64,000 nucleotides of DNA from Neobacillus nitrireducens. Lineage in GTDB: Bacteria > Bacillota > Bacilli > Bacillales > Cytobacillaceae. The notes under the pieces are model-generated. The model saw nothing but the letters and a program-made list of their open reading frames with translations, was not told the origin of the DNA and searched no databases. The translations under genes and the position numbers were made by a program. The first letter of the stretch is position 1. The number at the start of each line of letters is the position of its first letter. The DNA lies in contig NZ_CP133262.1 of assembly GCF_030915405.1 (NCBI RefSeq), forward strand, positions 558,001 to 622,000, read 5' to 3'. Positions 17,159 through 26,545 of this stretch are shown here, in pieces.

Positions 17159-17512
17159 TTACATTGGAGCAAGACCCATGTATACTCCATTAATAAATAC
17201 TGCCATCATTAAAGAGCCTTCTTGCGTATAATAAGGTACTCCCACCATTAAAGCATTATCATGGGTATGATTGACAATTACTTCAATATTTTTTGCGCCT
17301 TTCCAGCTGATACCATCATACATTAGGGAAAGTTTTGCATCCTTAAACGCTTGACTACTTATTAGCTCAGCAACAATTTTATTTTTCTCAGCTCCAAAAA
17401 CTGGTGAAACATCGCAGCCACAATCATCCGCTGCTTTTACCGTATTCCCTGTAGTCACAAACAACGATAATGCAATAAAACCTCCACATAAAACGGTTAA
17501 TAATTTTTTCAT
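17159..17512 (-). CDS. Small secreted protein with CGC motif, unknown function
   Basis: 117 residues. It has a clear Sec signal peptide (MKKLLTVLCGGFIALSLFVTT, cleavage probably near VKAADD). The mature part begins DDCGCDVSPVFGAEKNKIVAELI and is about 88 residues. I do not recognise the family. The two cysteines of CGC could bind a metal or form a bridge. The ribosome site AAAGGAGG is strong. Confidence 0.65.
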   Translation of the reverse strand: MKKLLTVLCGGFIALSLFVTTGNTVKAADDCGCDVSPVFGAEKNKIVAELISSQAFKDAKLSLMYDGISWKGAKNIEVIVNHTHDNALMVGVPYYTQEGSLMMAVFINGVYMGLAPM

Positions 17513-17718
17513 CTTTTTTCCTCCTTTATTTTACCTCCCTAACTTGATTCTCCTTTTTTCGACAATCTCCTTCAAAAAGTTTGGAAAAATATACGACAAA
17601 TGTAAAAATTTATTACGACTTTGTGTCAAAATGGGTGTCAGGCACCAAGTTGTTGTCATTTTTCCATAAATAGGTTCTAATGGAAGTATGACTCTAAACT
17701 GTTAAAGGGGATTTTCCG

Positions 17719-18816
17719 GTGTGGTTTATACTTGGTGTTATTTTAATTTACAATATGCTTTTATTTTACATAGGTTGGAATGGCTGGAAATGGTTAAAAA
17801 TAATTATTGGAAATAAAAAGCATGTGAAGTACGTATTTTGGCTCGTTCTTTTTCTGTTTGGATATTCCTTTGTTTTCGGGCGCTTTGTTGAAGATAGTGA
17901 CGTGCTTACCTGGATAGGTGCGATTTGGCTGGGTTTTTTTTATTTTTTACTTTTAGTTCTACCGCTAATTAACCTGATCATCTTTTTGACGAAATTTACT
18001 ACTCTATCTAAAAATACTGCCATTAAGTGGTTTGGGTATGCGGTGCTAATCGGCATAGCGGCATTCTTTGCTTTTGGTATTTACAACGCATATACCCCAG
18101 TAGTAAAAAGTTATCAAATACATATAGCTAAGCCTGTGGAAGGGAAACAAAGTCTAAACATTGTAATGGCATCTGATATGCATTTTGGGAAATTGGCAGG
18201 TGCTAAGCATGCGAAAAATCTAGTTCAACATATTAATTCAATGGAACCTGATCTTGTTTTCTTCCCCGGTGATATCATTGACGATGATGTGAAGCCTTAT
18301 CTTGATGAAGGAATTCCTGACATACTTAAGCAAATTAAAGCGCCCGTGTATGCTTCGTTTGGAAATCATGACCGTGATGAAGGTGTTGACCTGAAAAAGG
18401 TTTTTAATGAAAGCGGGATGAAGCTTTTAGCGGATGAAACGTTGGTTTTGGAAAATGGTATTACCCTGATTGGCAGGAAGGACCGGGGCTATCAAGATGT
18501 CTCTCGTGCGGAACTTTCCGATTTAATGAAGAAGACGGATTTAACGAAACCGGTCATTCTACTGGAACACCAGCCCTATGATTTTGACATCGCCCTAAAA
18601 AACGGCGTGGACTTAATTTTATCTGGGCATACGCATCGTGGACAAATCGCGCCGATGAATTTGATTACAAACATGATCTATGAAAATGATTGGGGCTACT
18701 TAAAGAAAGGCAAGCTGCAATCAATTGTCTCATCGGGCTATGGTTTTTGGGGAACACCGATTCGAATCGGTACACAGTCTGAGATTGTTCAAATAAAAGT
18801 TACCTTTAATCCATAG
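17719..18816 (+). CDS. Membrane-anchored metallophosphoesterase
   Basis: 365 residues from a GTG start behind AAAGGGG. Four membrane helices fill residues ~1-125. The calcineurin-like domain then shows MASDMHFGK (about 152-160), FFPGDIID (about 181-188), FGNHDRDEG (about 214-222), LLEHQPYDFD and LSGHTHRGQ (about 300-308), which is the full metal-ligand set. Related Bacillus proteins (YkoQ/YkuE type) act on phosphoesters, perhaps lipid-linked, at the membrane. It is a single gene. The motif GGTGTCAGGCACC lies upstream at 17634-17646. Confidence 0.85.
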   Translation: MWFILGVILIYNMLLFYIGWNGWKWLKIIIGNKKHVKYVFWLVLFLFGYSFVFGRFVEDSDVLTWIGAIWLGFFYFLLLVLPLINLIIFLTKFTTLSKNTAIKWFGYAVLIGIAAFFAFGIYNAYTPVVKSYQIHIAKPVEGKQSLNIVMASDMHFGKLAGAKHAKNLVQHINSMEPDLVFFPGDIIDDDVKPYLDEGIPDILKQIKAPVYASFGNHDRDEGVDLKKVFNESGMKLLADETLVLENGITLIGRKDRGYQDVSRAELSDLMKKTDLTKPVILLEHQPYDFDIALKNGVDLILSGHTHRGQIAPMNLITNMIYENDWGYLKKGKLQSIVSSGYGFWGTPIRIGTQSEIVQIKVTFNP

Positions 18817-18881
18817 AGGGTTAATTTATTGAAGCATATAGCAAAAATCCCCTATTTGGACCTTTTATTTTTATGAGATCA

Positions 18882-19085
18882 TTGACGACCGAAACTATGA
18901 AAAACACAAAGGGACGGTAGTCAATAGAGCTTGTTGACGACCGAGACTATGGAAAAAGCAAAGGGACGGTAGCCAATAGCCCTTATTGACGACCGAGACT
19001 ATGGAAAAAGCAAAGGAACGGTAGCCAATAGCCCTAATTGACGACCGATACTATGAAAAAAGCAAAGGAACGGTCGTCAATTGAG
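18882..19085. repeat. 52-bp tandem repeat, four copies, each able to form a hairpin
   Basis: Units start at 18882, 18934, 18986 and 19038, exactly 52 bp apart. Each begins TTGACGACCG and carries CGGTAGTCAA, CGGTAGCCAA or CGGTCGTCAA about 26 bp later, so each unit can fold into its own stem; the last copy pairs perfectly. The spacer is A-rich (ACTATGGAAAAAGCAAAGG). The array lies between convergent genes and has no convincing ORF. Confidence 0.85.
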
Positions 19086-19104
19086 AACCATAACTCCAGA
19101 AACT

Positions 19105-19143
19105 AAAAGGCTGTTCCCCATTTAAACGAGGGAACAGCCTTTT
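19105..19143. terminator. Terminator of the GH18 gene (bidirectional)
   Basis: AAAAGGCTGTTCCC/GGGAACAGCCTTTT with a loop of about 11 nt. T-runs are available on both strands. Confidence 0.92.
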
Positions 19144-19147
19144 CTGA

Positions 19148-20320
19148 TTAATATCCTTTTGCGGTATAGTATTTCAATGGTTCTTTTGATGAATTTTTTA
19201 ATTCTGTAAAAATAGTCCCTGTTAGACTGTGTGATCCCTCGGCATCAAGTCCAGATTCCCAAAGCATCATGCCGCCAAAGCCATGATCTAGTGCCAAACG
19301 TGTTTTCTTTTTCATTGTTGCACCGCCATTATAATGATAAGTTGTGCCGTTCATCTTAACCATGTCTTTTTCAGCATTTGCAGGGTTCTTGTTAATAATC
19401 GTGGCAAAGGAAACCTGTTTGATTTTAGGATCTTCCGGCTGCGCGTAAAATGGAACACCTAAGACTAGTTTTTCTTTTGAAATTTTCTGATTCTCGAAGA
19501 AGGTAGACCAATAGTTTACGATTTTCTCAGTAAACGGATAGGGTGATAAGTTTGCTGCATTGTAACTGCCGTCCCACTGACCATCATAGGCCATAATATT
19601 GACATGGTCGACATGCTGGAACATCGAGGGTTCATACTTAATAAAGCCAACCTCCGTTAAAGTCAACGCATGAATCTTTGAATAAACAGCAATGGACAGC
19701 TCCTTCTTTTTTGGATGGAGCTGTGCGCTTAACTCTTTTGCAAAGGCCTCCAAATTTCGTGAATCTGCCTCGGTTCGAGGGTGTTCAAAATCAATATCAA
19801 TACCGTCCAGGTTTTCACGGACTGCGATATTAGTAAGCTCTTTAACTAGTTTGGCACGTGATTTAGGATTAGAAATCGCTGGTTTAAAATAATTATAGGA
19901 TTCGCCGCCCTTGATGTGGTACCAACCGCCAATAGCAAGCATCACCTTCGTGTCGTGTTTATCTGCTTTTGAAACCACTGTTCGCAGGTTTTTTAGTGCG
20001 GTATCACCATTAAATAGGATTTCACCATCCTTTGTTGGATGAACAAACGAAAATATGACATGTGTTAGTTTAGAGTAATCAATCATATTAGGATCCCGAT
20101 AATCTTGGACATAACCAATGAGGACCTTTGCTGGTTTCGTATTATATTTAGGAAACTCTTTTGAAGTGGGTTTAATTGCTGACTTTGGTGCATCTTCTAA
20201 AATTAGCGTATTTGGACGCTCTTGATTGTCACTATTGGTGGTGAAAAAAACTCCCGTTAGTATTCCTCCAATGAAGGTAATCGCAATTACCAGGCCAAGG
20301 AGGAGATAACGTTTACTCAT
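19148..20320 (-). CDS. Membrane-anchored glycoside hydrolase family 18 protein (chitinase-like)
   Basis: 390 residues. An N-terminal membrane helix (about 6-28) is followed by a GH18 barrel from about residue 65: VLIGYVQDYRD, THVIFSFVHPTKDG, MLAIGGW, and the catalytic signature DGIDIDFEHP (about 171-180) with the acid Glu intact. NIMAYDGQW and GGMMLWESGLD are also typical. Bacillus GH18 proteins of this kind act on spore-cortex or cell-wall sugars or chitin; the substrate cannot be told here. Ribosome site AAGGAGG. Confidence 0.87.
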   Translation of the reverse strand: MSKRYLLLGLVIAITFIGGILTGVFFTTNSDNQERPNTLILEDAPKSAIKPTSKEFPKYNTKPAKVLIGYVQDYRDPNMIDYSKLTHVIFSFVHPTKDGEILFNGDTALKNLRTVVSKADKHDTKVMLAIGGWYHIKGGESYNYFKPAISNPKSRAKLVKELTNIAVRENLDGIDIDFEHPRTEADSRNLEAFAKELSAQLHPKKKELSIAVYSKIHALTLTEVGFIKYEPSMFQHVDHVNIMAYDGQWDGSYNAANLSPYPFTEKIVNYWSTFFENQKISKEKLVLGVPFYAQPEDPKIKQVSFATIINKNPANAEKDMVKMNGTTYHYNGGATMKKKTRLALDHGFGGMMLWESGLDAEGSHSLTGTIFTELKNSSKEPLKYYTAKGY

Positions 20321-20513
20321 AGTTTAATTCCTCCTTATTATTTCTCACTTAAAAAATTGTAACAGAAAAAGAGTAGACAAACGCTTGGTAATATCCACCT
20401 GTCTCCATCATAAAGTGAATAAATTTGAATATCTAGGCTTGTTTTTGATATAATCATAAGGTTAATGTTAAAAACTACGTGTTTTTTATATATAAAATTG
20501 TAAGGTGGTCTAC

Positions 20514-21473
20514 ATGAATCAAGAATATAGAGTATTGCTGTACTATAAATATGTAACAATTGAGAATCCCGAAGAAGTGACTCAAGAACATCTGAACGCA
20601 TGTAATGAAATGGGCCTCAAAGGCCGAATTATCATTGCGGCGGAAGGGATCAATGGAACGGTGTCAGGCACCGTTGAACAAACAGATGCCTATATAAAAT
20701 ACATGGATGAGCATCCATTATTTGCGGGGACTATTTTTAAGATAGATGAATCGACTGAACATGCGTTCAAAAAGATGCGGGTGCGTTGTAGACCGGAGCT
20801 TGTTACTTTGCGTTTGGAAGATGATGTGGATCCAAACGTTCAAACAGGGAAGCATTTAAAACCAAAAGATTTTTTTGCTGAAATGCAAAAAGAAGAAACG
20901 GTGGTCATCGACGCCAGAAATGATTATGAATATGATCTTGGTCATTTTAGAGGGGCGGTCAGACCGGATATTTTAAACTTCCGCGACCTTCCACAATGGA
21001 TTCGAGAAAATAAACAGGAGTTTGAAGGCAAAAAGATTCTTACCTATTGTACAGGTGGAATTCGTTGTGAAAAATTCTCAGGTTGGTTATTGAAAGAAGG
21101 CTTTGAAGATGTATCACAATTAGAGGGTGGAATTGTCACCTACGGTAAGGACCCTGAAGTCCAAGGAGATTTATGGGATGGAAAGCTCTATGTTTTCGAT
21201 GAGCGAATAAGTGTTCCTGTTAACCAAAAAGAGCATGTCGTAGTTGGTAAGGATTTTTACACGGGAGAGCCATGTGAACGCTACGTGAATTGTGCTAACC
21301 CGGAATGTAATCGAAAAATTCTATGCTCTGAAGAGAATGAACATAAGCACCTGCGCAGCTGTTCGCATGAGTGCCGCGTTCATCCACGTAACCGTTATAT
21401 TGCTCAACTTGGGTTAAGTGAGGAAGAGGTTCAAGAAAGATTAGCGGCAATTGAGAAAGAGTTAACCAGATAA
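20514..21473 (+). CDS. trhO: tRNA uridine(34) hydroxylase, rhodanese-like
   Basis: 319 residues from the ATG behind AAGGTGG. It matches the UPF0176/TrhO family: an N-terminal acylphosphatase-like domain ([28 protein letters not shown]), a central rhodanese domain with the active cysteine in [11 protein letters not shown] (about 178-188), and a Cys-rich C-terminal part ([25 protein letters not shown]). Known enzymes hydroxylate wobble uridine in tRNAs. The motif GGTGTCAGGCACC occurs inside the coding region at 20660-20672. A terminator follows at 21484-21519. Confidence 0.9.
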   Translation: MNQEYRVLLYYKYVTIENPEEVTQEHLNACNEMGLKGRIIIAAEGINGTVSGTVEQTDAYIKYMDEHPLFAGTIFKIDESTEHAFKKMRVRCRPELVTLRLEDDVDPNVQTGKHLKPKDFFAEMQKEETVVIDARNDYEYDLGHFRGAVRPDILNFRDLPQWIRENKQEFEGKKILTYCTGGIRCEKFSGWLLKEGFEDVSQLEGGIVTYGKDPEVQGDLWDGKLYVFDERISVPVNQKEHVVVGKDFYTGEPCERYVNCANPECNRKILCSEENEHKHLRSCSHECRVHPRNRYIAQLGLSEEEVQERLAAIEKELTR

Positions 21474-21483
21474 TGATTTATGT

Positions 21484-21519
21484 AAGTAAGCAGGTCATTT
21501 CGGTGTCCTGCTTGCTTTT
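21484..21519 (+). terminator. Terminator after trhO
   Basis: AAGTAAGCAGG/CCTGCTTGCTT stem with a 12-nt loop and seven T residues after it. Confidence 0.88.
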
Positions 21520-21610
21520 TTTAGGTTTGCCAATAGGAATTTAGGAATATATTTATTATGATAGAGGATAGAAGCTGCTGTTTTGAAATCTTTTACAATG
21601 AGAGGAGCGG

Positions 21611-23407
21611 ATGGGGCAAATGGTGACCTATACAAATCGAAAGGAAGTCCCTTCACTTGAAAAGTGGAACTTAGCCGATATCTATTCAGATATTAAGAAA
21701 TGGGAAGAGGATTATCTGCTGATTGAAAAGATGGCGGTGAACCTAAAGCAATATGATGGGAACATTCAAGATGGACACTCGCTGTATCAATATCTAAAGC
21801 AAAGAGAAGAGTTATCTTATACCTTCAACAAAATTTATGCCTATGCCATGTTAAGTGTAGATGAAAATACGAGGGATTCCCAGGCGCAGTCCCATTTAGA
21901 CAAAGCGAAACAACTGAGTGTTAAGGTTAGTGCTGCTACCTCTTTCTTTATGCCATATTTATTAAGCCTTGATGAAGATACTTTAAAAGCTTACATATCC
22001 GCAGAAAAAGAGCTAGACTATTTTGCAGAGGATTTATGGGAGTCATTTCGTTATAAGCAGCATGTATTAACTAAAGATCAGGAAGCAGTCCTCTCGCAAT
22101 TAGGTGAAGCACTTACAGCACCGGGGAACATCTTTGGCATGATGAATAATGCAGATATTAAATTCGGGGAAGTTACTAGTGAGAACGGCGATCGTGTGGA
22201 ACTAACCAGAGGCATGTACTCTAAGTTAATTGAAGATACGGATCGAGAAAAGCGAAGAGAGGCCTATAAGGCGTATTACCAGCCGTACCTGCAATTGAAA
22301 AATTCGATTGCTGCAACACTCTCAGCCGCCATTAAAAATAATGTGACGACAGCTAAAATCCGTCAGTATCCCTCCGCACTGGAAAAGGCGTTGTTCGGGG
22401 ATAAAGTACCAAAAGAGGTATACGAGAATCTAATTAAAACTACCAAAGAAAATATTGGTCCACTTCATCATTATTCACGTATTCGGAAGGAAAAGTTGGA
22501 GCTTGATGAACTTCGTCAATATGATATGAGTGTCCCTCTTGTCGGCGGTGTTAAACAAGTGATTTCATATGAGGAAGCCTATGACACGATGTGTAAGGCT
22601 TTAGCTCCGCTTGGAGAGGATTACATCACTATCCTAAAGGAATTTAAAAACGCACGGTATCTTGATGTTAGAGAAACTCCGGGGAAGCGCTCAGGTGCCT
22701 ACAATCTTGGTGTCTACGGGGTCCATCCCTATATCCTTCTCAATCATCAGGATGATTTGGATAGTTTATTCACGTTGGTTCATGAGTGCGGACACGGTGT
22801 CCACAGTCGCTTGAGTTCACAGTACCAGCCGCAAATTACTGCTCGGTACAGTATCTTCGTTGCTGAAGTGGCATCTACCGTCAATGAAGTTCTATTAATT
22901 AACTATTTATTATCCAATGAAAAAAATCCCGATGTTCGGAAACATTTAGTCAATCATTTCATTGATCAATTTAAGGGAACGTTTTTTACACAAGTCATGT
23001 TTGCTGAGTTTGAGATGAAAACACATGAAATGGCAGAAAAGGGACTTCCCTTAAATGTGGAAGTATTTAATCAAACCTATGAGACGTTATTCCGAGAATA
23101 CAATGGGGATGAGATTGTCTTCGATGAGGAAGTAAAATTTGGATGGTCAAGAATCCCACATTTCTACCGTCCTTTCTATGTTTACAAATATGCAACAGGA
23201 TTTGCTTCCGCCATCCATTTAGCGACTAAGATTCTTGAAGGCGACCAAGAAACGCTGACTTCCTATTTGGAATTCTTAAAAAGCGGCAGTTCGGATTACC
23301 CGCTGGAACTGTTAAAAAAGACGGGGGTCGACCTAACCACTCCATATCCAATCGAAAATTCAATGAAACGGTTTGGTGAATTGGTCGAGGAATTCTCACG
23401 CTTGTAA
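21611..23407 (+). CDS. pepF: Oligoendopeptidase F, M3 metallopeptidase
   Basis: 598 residues, the usual length. The zinc motif is HECGH in TLVHECGHGVHSRLSS (about 392-407), with the downstream glutamate in VAEVASTVNEVLL. EVKFGWSRIPHFYRPFYVYKYATG is a family hallmark. It cleaves short peptides in the cytosol. The start follows AGAGGAG; an in-frame ATG at 21620 is an alternative. It is a single gene, closed by a hairpin (CCCATGG.TGTC/GACA.CCGTGGG plus T-run) at about 23421-23472. Confidence 0.93.
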   Translation: MGQMVTYTNRKEVPSLEKWNLADIYSDIKKWEEDYLLIEKMAVNLKQYDGNIQDGHSLYQYLKQREELSYTFNKIYAYAMLSVDENTRDSQAQSHLDKAKQLSVKVSAATSFFMPYLLSLDEDTLKAYISAEKELDYFAEDLWESFRYKQHVLTKDQEAVLSQLGEALTAPGNIFGMMNNADIKFGEVTSENGDRVELTRGMYSKLIEDTDREKRREAYKAYYQPYLQLKNSIAATLSAAIKNNVTTAKIRQYPSALEKALFGDKVPKEVYENLIKTTKENIGPLHHYSRIRKEKLELDELRQYDMSVPLVGGVKQVISYEEAYDTMCKALAPLGEDYITILKEFKNARYLDVRETPGKRSGAYNLGVYGVHPYILLNHQDDLDSLFTLVHECGHGVHSRLSSQYQPQITARYSIFVAEVASTVNEVLLINYLLSNEKNPDVRKHLVNHFIDQFKGTFFTQVMFAEFEMKTHEMAEKGLPLNVEVFNQTYETLFREYNGDEIVFDEEVKFGWSRIPHFYRPFYVYKYATGFASAIHLATKILEGDQETLTSYLEFLKSGSSDYPLELLKKTGVDLTTPYPIENSMKRFGELVEEFSRL

Positions 23408-23539
23408 AAATATTCAACTCCAAAACCCATGGATGTCCTACTACAAGAGACAACCGTGGGTTTTATTTTTTTGTAGTGCAATAGTTGGAATTATTGTAGA
23501 ATAAGGAAAGTTAAGTAAATTAAAGGGGCAATTTGGATT

Positions 23540-24739
23540 ATGGAGAGTAGAAAAGACAAAAATCAAGGGCGGAAAAAATCATTTATCCCAGTCATTATCG
23601 TTGTTGCCATTTTGCTGATTACTGGTGGTTTTTATTTGAACAGGAGTATGACAGAAGAGAATGAAACTTCAAACAGCGCCAATCTCAAGGAAAAACCTGC
23701 TGAGAAAATAAACGAAGAACCAAGGTCAAAACCTAAACCAGATATACAACTAGAAGTTAAACCAGAACCAGTCCAAGAAACTACAATTAATATTAGCGCA
23801 GCGGGTGATTTTACACTTGGGTCGGATGAATCGTTTAATTATAGTTCTTCCTTTATCAAAGCAGCTGCTGACAATGGTCTACCGTATTTTGTTAAAGGCC
23901 TGGATAATATTTTCAAAAATGATGATTTTACAACAGTTAATTTAGAAACAACGCTAACAAATGCAACTCAAAAAGCGGTCAAGACCTATCGCTTTAAAGG
24001 AGATCCATCTTATGCGAAAATTCTTGAATTGGGCGGAATTGAAGCGGTAAATCTTGCAAACAATCATATCCATGATTACTTAGATAAAGGCTATCAGGAC
24101 ACGATGACTTCATTAGAAAAGCAGAACATAGGTTACTTTGGTTATGATCATAAATATATGACGACTGTTAAAGGTACGAAAATTGGTGCTTTAGGTTATG
24201 AGGGCTGGGCGGACACACCTGAAATGCGCAGTCAGGTTGAACGGGATATTAAAGAATTACGGGCTCAAGGTGCACAGATTATTCTCGTCCATTATCATTG
24301 GGGCAGTGAACGGCATTATGTCCCTGATCGTTCTCAAAAGTCGCTGGCCAGGTTTACCATTGATAGCGGTGCGGATTTAATTCTTGGCCATCATCCCCAT
24401 GTTGTCCAAGGAATTGAAGAATATAAAGGGAAATTTATTGTCTATAGTTTAGGCAATTTTATGTTTGGGGGGAATAGTAATCCAAGTGATAAGGATACGT
24501 TTGTGTTTCAACAAACCTTCCATTTGAAAAATGGAGTATTAGATGATACGAAGGAAATCAGTGTTGTGCCATTTTCTATCTCTTCTGTTTCGTCGAGAAA
24601 TGATTATCAGCCTACTTTATTGACTGGCTCCGAACAGAATAGAGTCAAGCAGAAAATAATTGATGGGTCAAACAAAATCAATGGTTCCGATTGGTTGGTT
24701 TATGAAAAAAATGAACAAGTTGTGAAAAAAGAGAACTAG
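23540..24739 (+). CDS. CapA-like protein, PGA_cap metallophosphatase fold
   Basis: 399 residues. A membrane anchor (about 15-32) and a charged, low-complexity linker (about 37-80) are followed by the CapA domain: ISAAGDFTLGSDESF, VNLETTLTN, VNLANNHIHDY, LVHYHWGSERHYVPD and GHHPHVVQGIEEYKGKFIVYSLGNFMFGG. The histidine/aspartate set resembles calcineurin-type enzymes. CapA proteins take part in poly-gamma-glutamate or capsule export, but isolated homologues like this one often have no known partner, and no capB/capC is present here. Confidence 0.82.
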   Translation: MESRKDKNQGRKKSFIPVIIVVAILLITGGFYLNRSMTEENETSNSANLKEKPAEKINEEPRSKPKPDIQLEVKPEPVQETTINISAAGDFTLGSDESFNYSSSFIKAAADNGLPYFVKGLDNIFKNDDFTTVNLETTLTNATQKAVKTYRFKGDPSYAKILELGGIEAVNLANNHIHDYLDKGYQDTMTSLEKQNIGYFGYDHKYMTTVKGTKIGALGYEGWADTPEMRSQVERDIKELRAQGAQIILVHYHWGSERHYVPDRSQKSLARFTIDSGADLILGHHPHVVQGIEEYKGKFIVYSLGNFMFGGNSNPSDKDTFVFQQTFHLKNGVLDDTKEISVVPFSISSVSSRNDYQPTLLTGSEQNRVKQKIIDGSNKINGSDWLVYEKNEQVVKKEN

Positions 24740-24757
24740 ACATTTCCTAATATGAAT

Positions 24758-24784
24758 TAAAGGGACAGTAACCGCTGTCCCTTT
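24758..24784. terminator. Terminator between the capA-like gene and the convergent GT2 gene
   Basis: TAAAGGGACAG/CTGTCCCTTTA, an 11-bp perfect stem with a 5-nt loop. It overlaps the stop codon of the GT2 gene. T-tracts are short. Confidence 0.75.
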
Positions 24785-26324
24785 AACTAATGGTAGTTAT
24801 TTTTAATCCAACGTTCGAGTAGATCGTATTGTAAAAAGTAAAATCACGATGGTTATATTGATATTGGTTCTTACTTGGTATCTGTTTTCTGATATTAATT
24901 TTTAAATAATCATTAAAACATAAAAAGATCGAATAGGTGGATGTGGGCAGATAGTTTAATAATTTTAAATCTATTTCTAATAGGCCATCCCCACTTTTAT
25001 CTACGCTGACAGGCAGGGAAGATTCATTCAAGGCATTTTTAGTATCACGAATCAGCCCGTGTGTGATTGATTCTAAATCATCACCAAACACTTTAAATTT
25101 AAGATAATATATATTTTTTTCCACATATTCTTCTTCAAAAACAGAATGCATTGGAATCCTGATATATTTGTATGTGTCTTCTAGGAAAGGGACAACAACA
25201 AAGGGACGATTCTCTTTAATGATAACCTCCTTTATTTTTTCCTTCTTTTCCCACGCAAAAAAGCTCTCCAGCTGCTTATATTTACGTTCACAAAACAGTT
25301 TATATACCACCTTGTTCATTGGTTGGATGAATTCCTCAGAAAACTCATAAGTTAACTTTTTCGTTGTTTTTAACACTTGATTAAACTTATAGTAATAAAC
25401 AATTTTAAACTTTGTTTTTTGAAAATGAGGTGTATGAAAAAACCTTGTAATCGAATCAAATTCATACAGTCGATTTAAAACCATCTTCTCTTTTTCTAAA
25501 TCTAACTTTTTATTAATGATATGGTTAATCACTTTAAGGTTACAATTTGTCTTTTGAATAATATTGGTTTGATTTGACAAACGTGTGTTTTGATTATCGA
25601 GCCGATTTAAATAATAAATGGGATGTTGTGTCGTAGAGATTGTCCGGCAATGTGTTAAAACATCCATAAAAAATTGCTTATCTTCAGCAAATTTCATTTC
25701 GGGAAATATGATCTGATTGTCTTTTATTACACTTGTTTTTATCATTCGAGCTCTTGGTCCTAAATGATGAAAGATATGAGGAATCGAAAAGGGTGATTCA
25801 CTTCTTCTTTCTTTACATGATTCATGTTCACCGATAATTGTCTTTCCTTTCGATTGAATCTGAATCGTTTTACCTACAGCATAATCGTCACCTGTTTCCG
25901 CTAAGATGTTCGATAATACTTCCAGGCCATTGGGTTCCAGCCAATCATCTGCATCTAAGAAAGAAATATACCTGGAGCTCGATAACTGGATACCGATATT
26001 ACGGGGGCGACCAGGTGTGCCAGTATTTCTTTTAAGAAAAACTACTATGATGTTATCAAATTTCGAAGAGTATTCTAATAAAATATCTCTTGAGGTATCG
26101 GTGGAACAATCATCGACTAATATAAATTCAATATTTTCTATGCCAATGGATTGATTTAAGACAGAGTCAATCGTTTTCCTCAGGTATTTTTCGGCGTTAT
26201 AAACGGGTGTAATCACCGAAACTATTGTAGACTTCCGCTCCATGTTTAATTTTTGATCAACGATATAATAACCTTTCGCATTATAATTCATGATTTGCTG
26301 CTTTTGTTTCCATTTCCATTCCAT
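24783..26324 (-). CDS. Family 2 glycosyltransferase
   Basis: 513 residues; the start follows GAGGTGAGG. The GT-A domain begins near residue 33: SVITPVYNAEKYLRKTIDSV, FILVDDCSTDTS, RNTGTPGRPRNIG and the DxD-type SFLDADDWLEPNG (about 113-125). Residues ~270-350 are basic and helical. The last ~140 residues are beta-rich (KYIRIPMHS, YLKFKVFGD, LPTSTYSIFLCF), as in wall-polymer glycosyltransferases with accessory domains. A role in teichoic acid or surface polysaccharide decoration is inference. An internal ATG at residue 28 is an alternative start. Confidence 0.85.
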   Translation of the reverse strand: MEWKWKQKQQIMNYNAKGYYIVDQKLNMERKSTIVSVITPVYNAEKYLRKTIDSVLNQSIGIENIEFILVDDCSTDTSRDILLEYSSKFDNIIVVFLKRNTGTPGRPRNIGIQLSSSRYISFLDADDWLEPNGLEVLSNILAETGDDYAVGKTIQIQSKGKTIIGEHESCKERRSESPFSIPHIFHHLGPRARMIKTSVIKDNQIIFPEMKFAEDKQFFMDVLTHCRTISTTQHPIYYLNRLDNQNTRLSNQTNIIQKTNCNLKVINHIINKKLDLEKEKMVLNRLYEFDSITRFFHTPHFQKTKFKIVYYYKFNQVLKTTKKLTYEFSEEFIQPMNKVVYKLFCERKYKQLESFFAWEKKEKIKEVIIKENRPFVVVPFLEDTYKYIRIPMHSVFEEEYVEKNIYYLKFKVFGDDLESITHGLIRDTKNALNESSLPVSVDKSGDGLLEIDLKLLNYLPTSTYSIFLCFNDYLKINIRKQIPSKNQYQYNHRDFTFYNTIYSNVGLKITTIS

Positions 26325-26545
26325 GTTTCCTCACCTCAACTTCTGTCCGTCCTATTACTATTTTTTTGTTTTAAAAAAATCCAAACCATTATAATTTTGG
26401 GGGAAAATATTGAATTTTATTCGAAAAATAACGCACGACCTGTAAAACTAGTCCAGATTTTATATCCTTTGCCAACTTTTTACACTAAACATTTCGTAAT
26501 AATGATAAAATAGGTCTAATTATAGATTCTAGGAGGATATTTACG

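Noticed and set aside
18882..19085. CRISPR array
   Set aside because: The 52-bp units repeat as a whole without unique spacers, there are only four and no cas genes are nearby.
20338..20601. Minus-strand 87-residue ORF opposite the trhO start
   Set aside because: Overlaps the promoter and first codons of trhO, has no ribosome site or family resemblance.
23540..24739. Poly-gamma-glutamate capsule operon
   Set aside because: Only a CapA-like gene is present; capB, capC and capD/E are absent.
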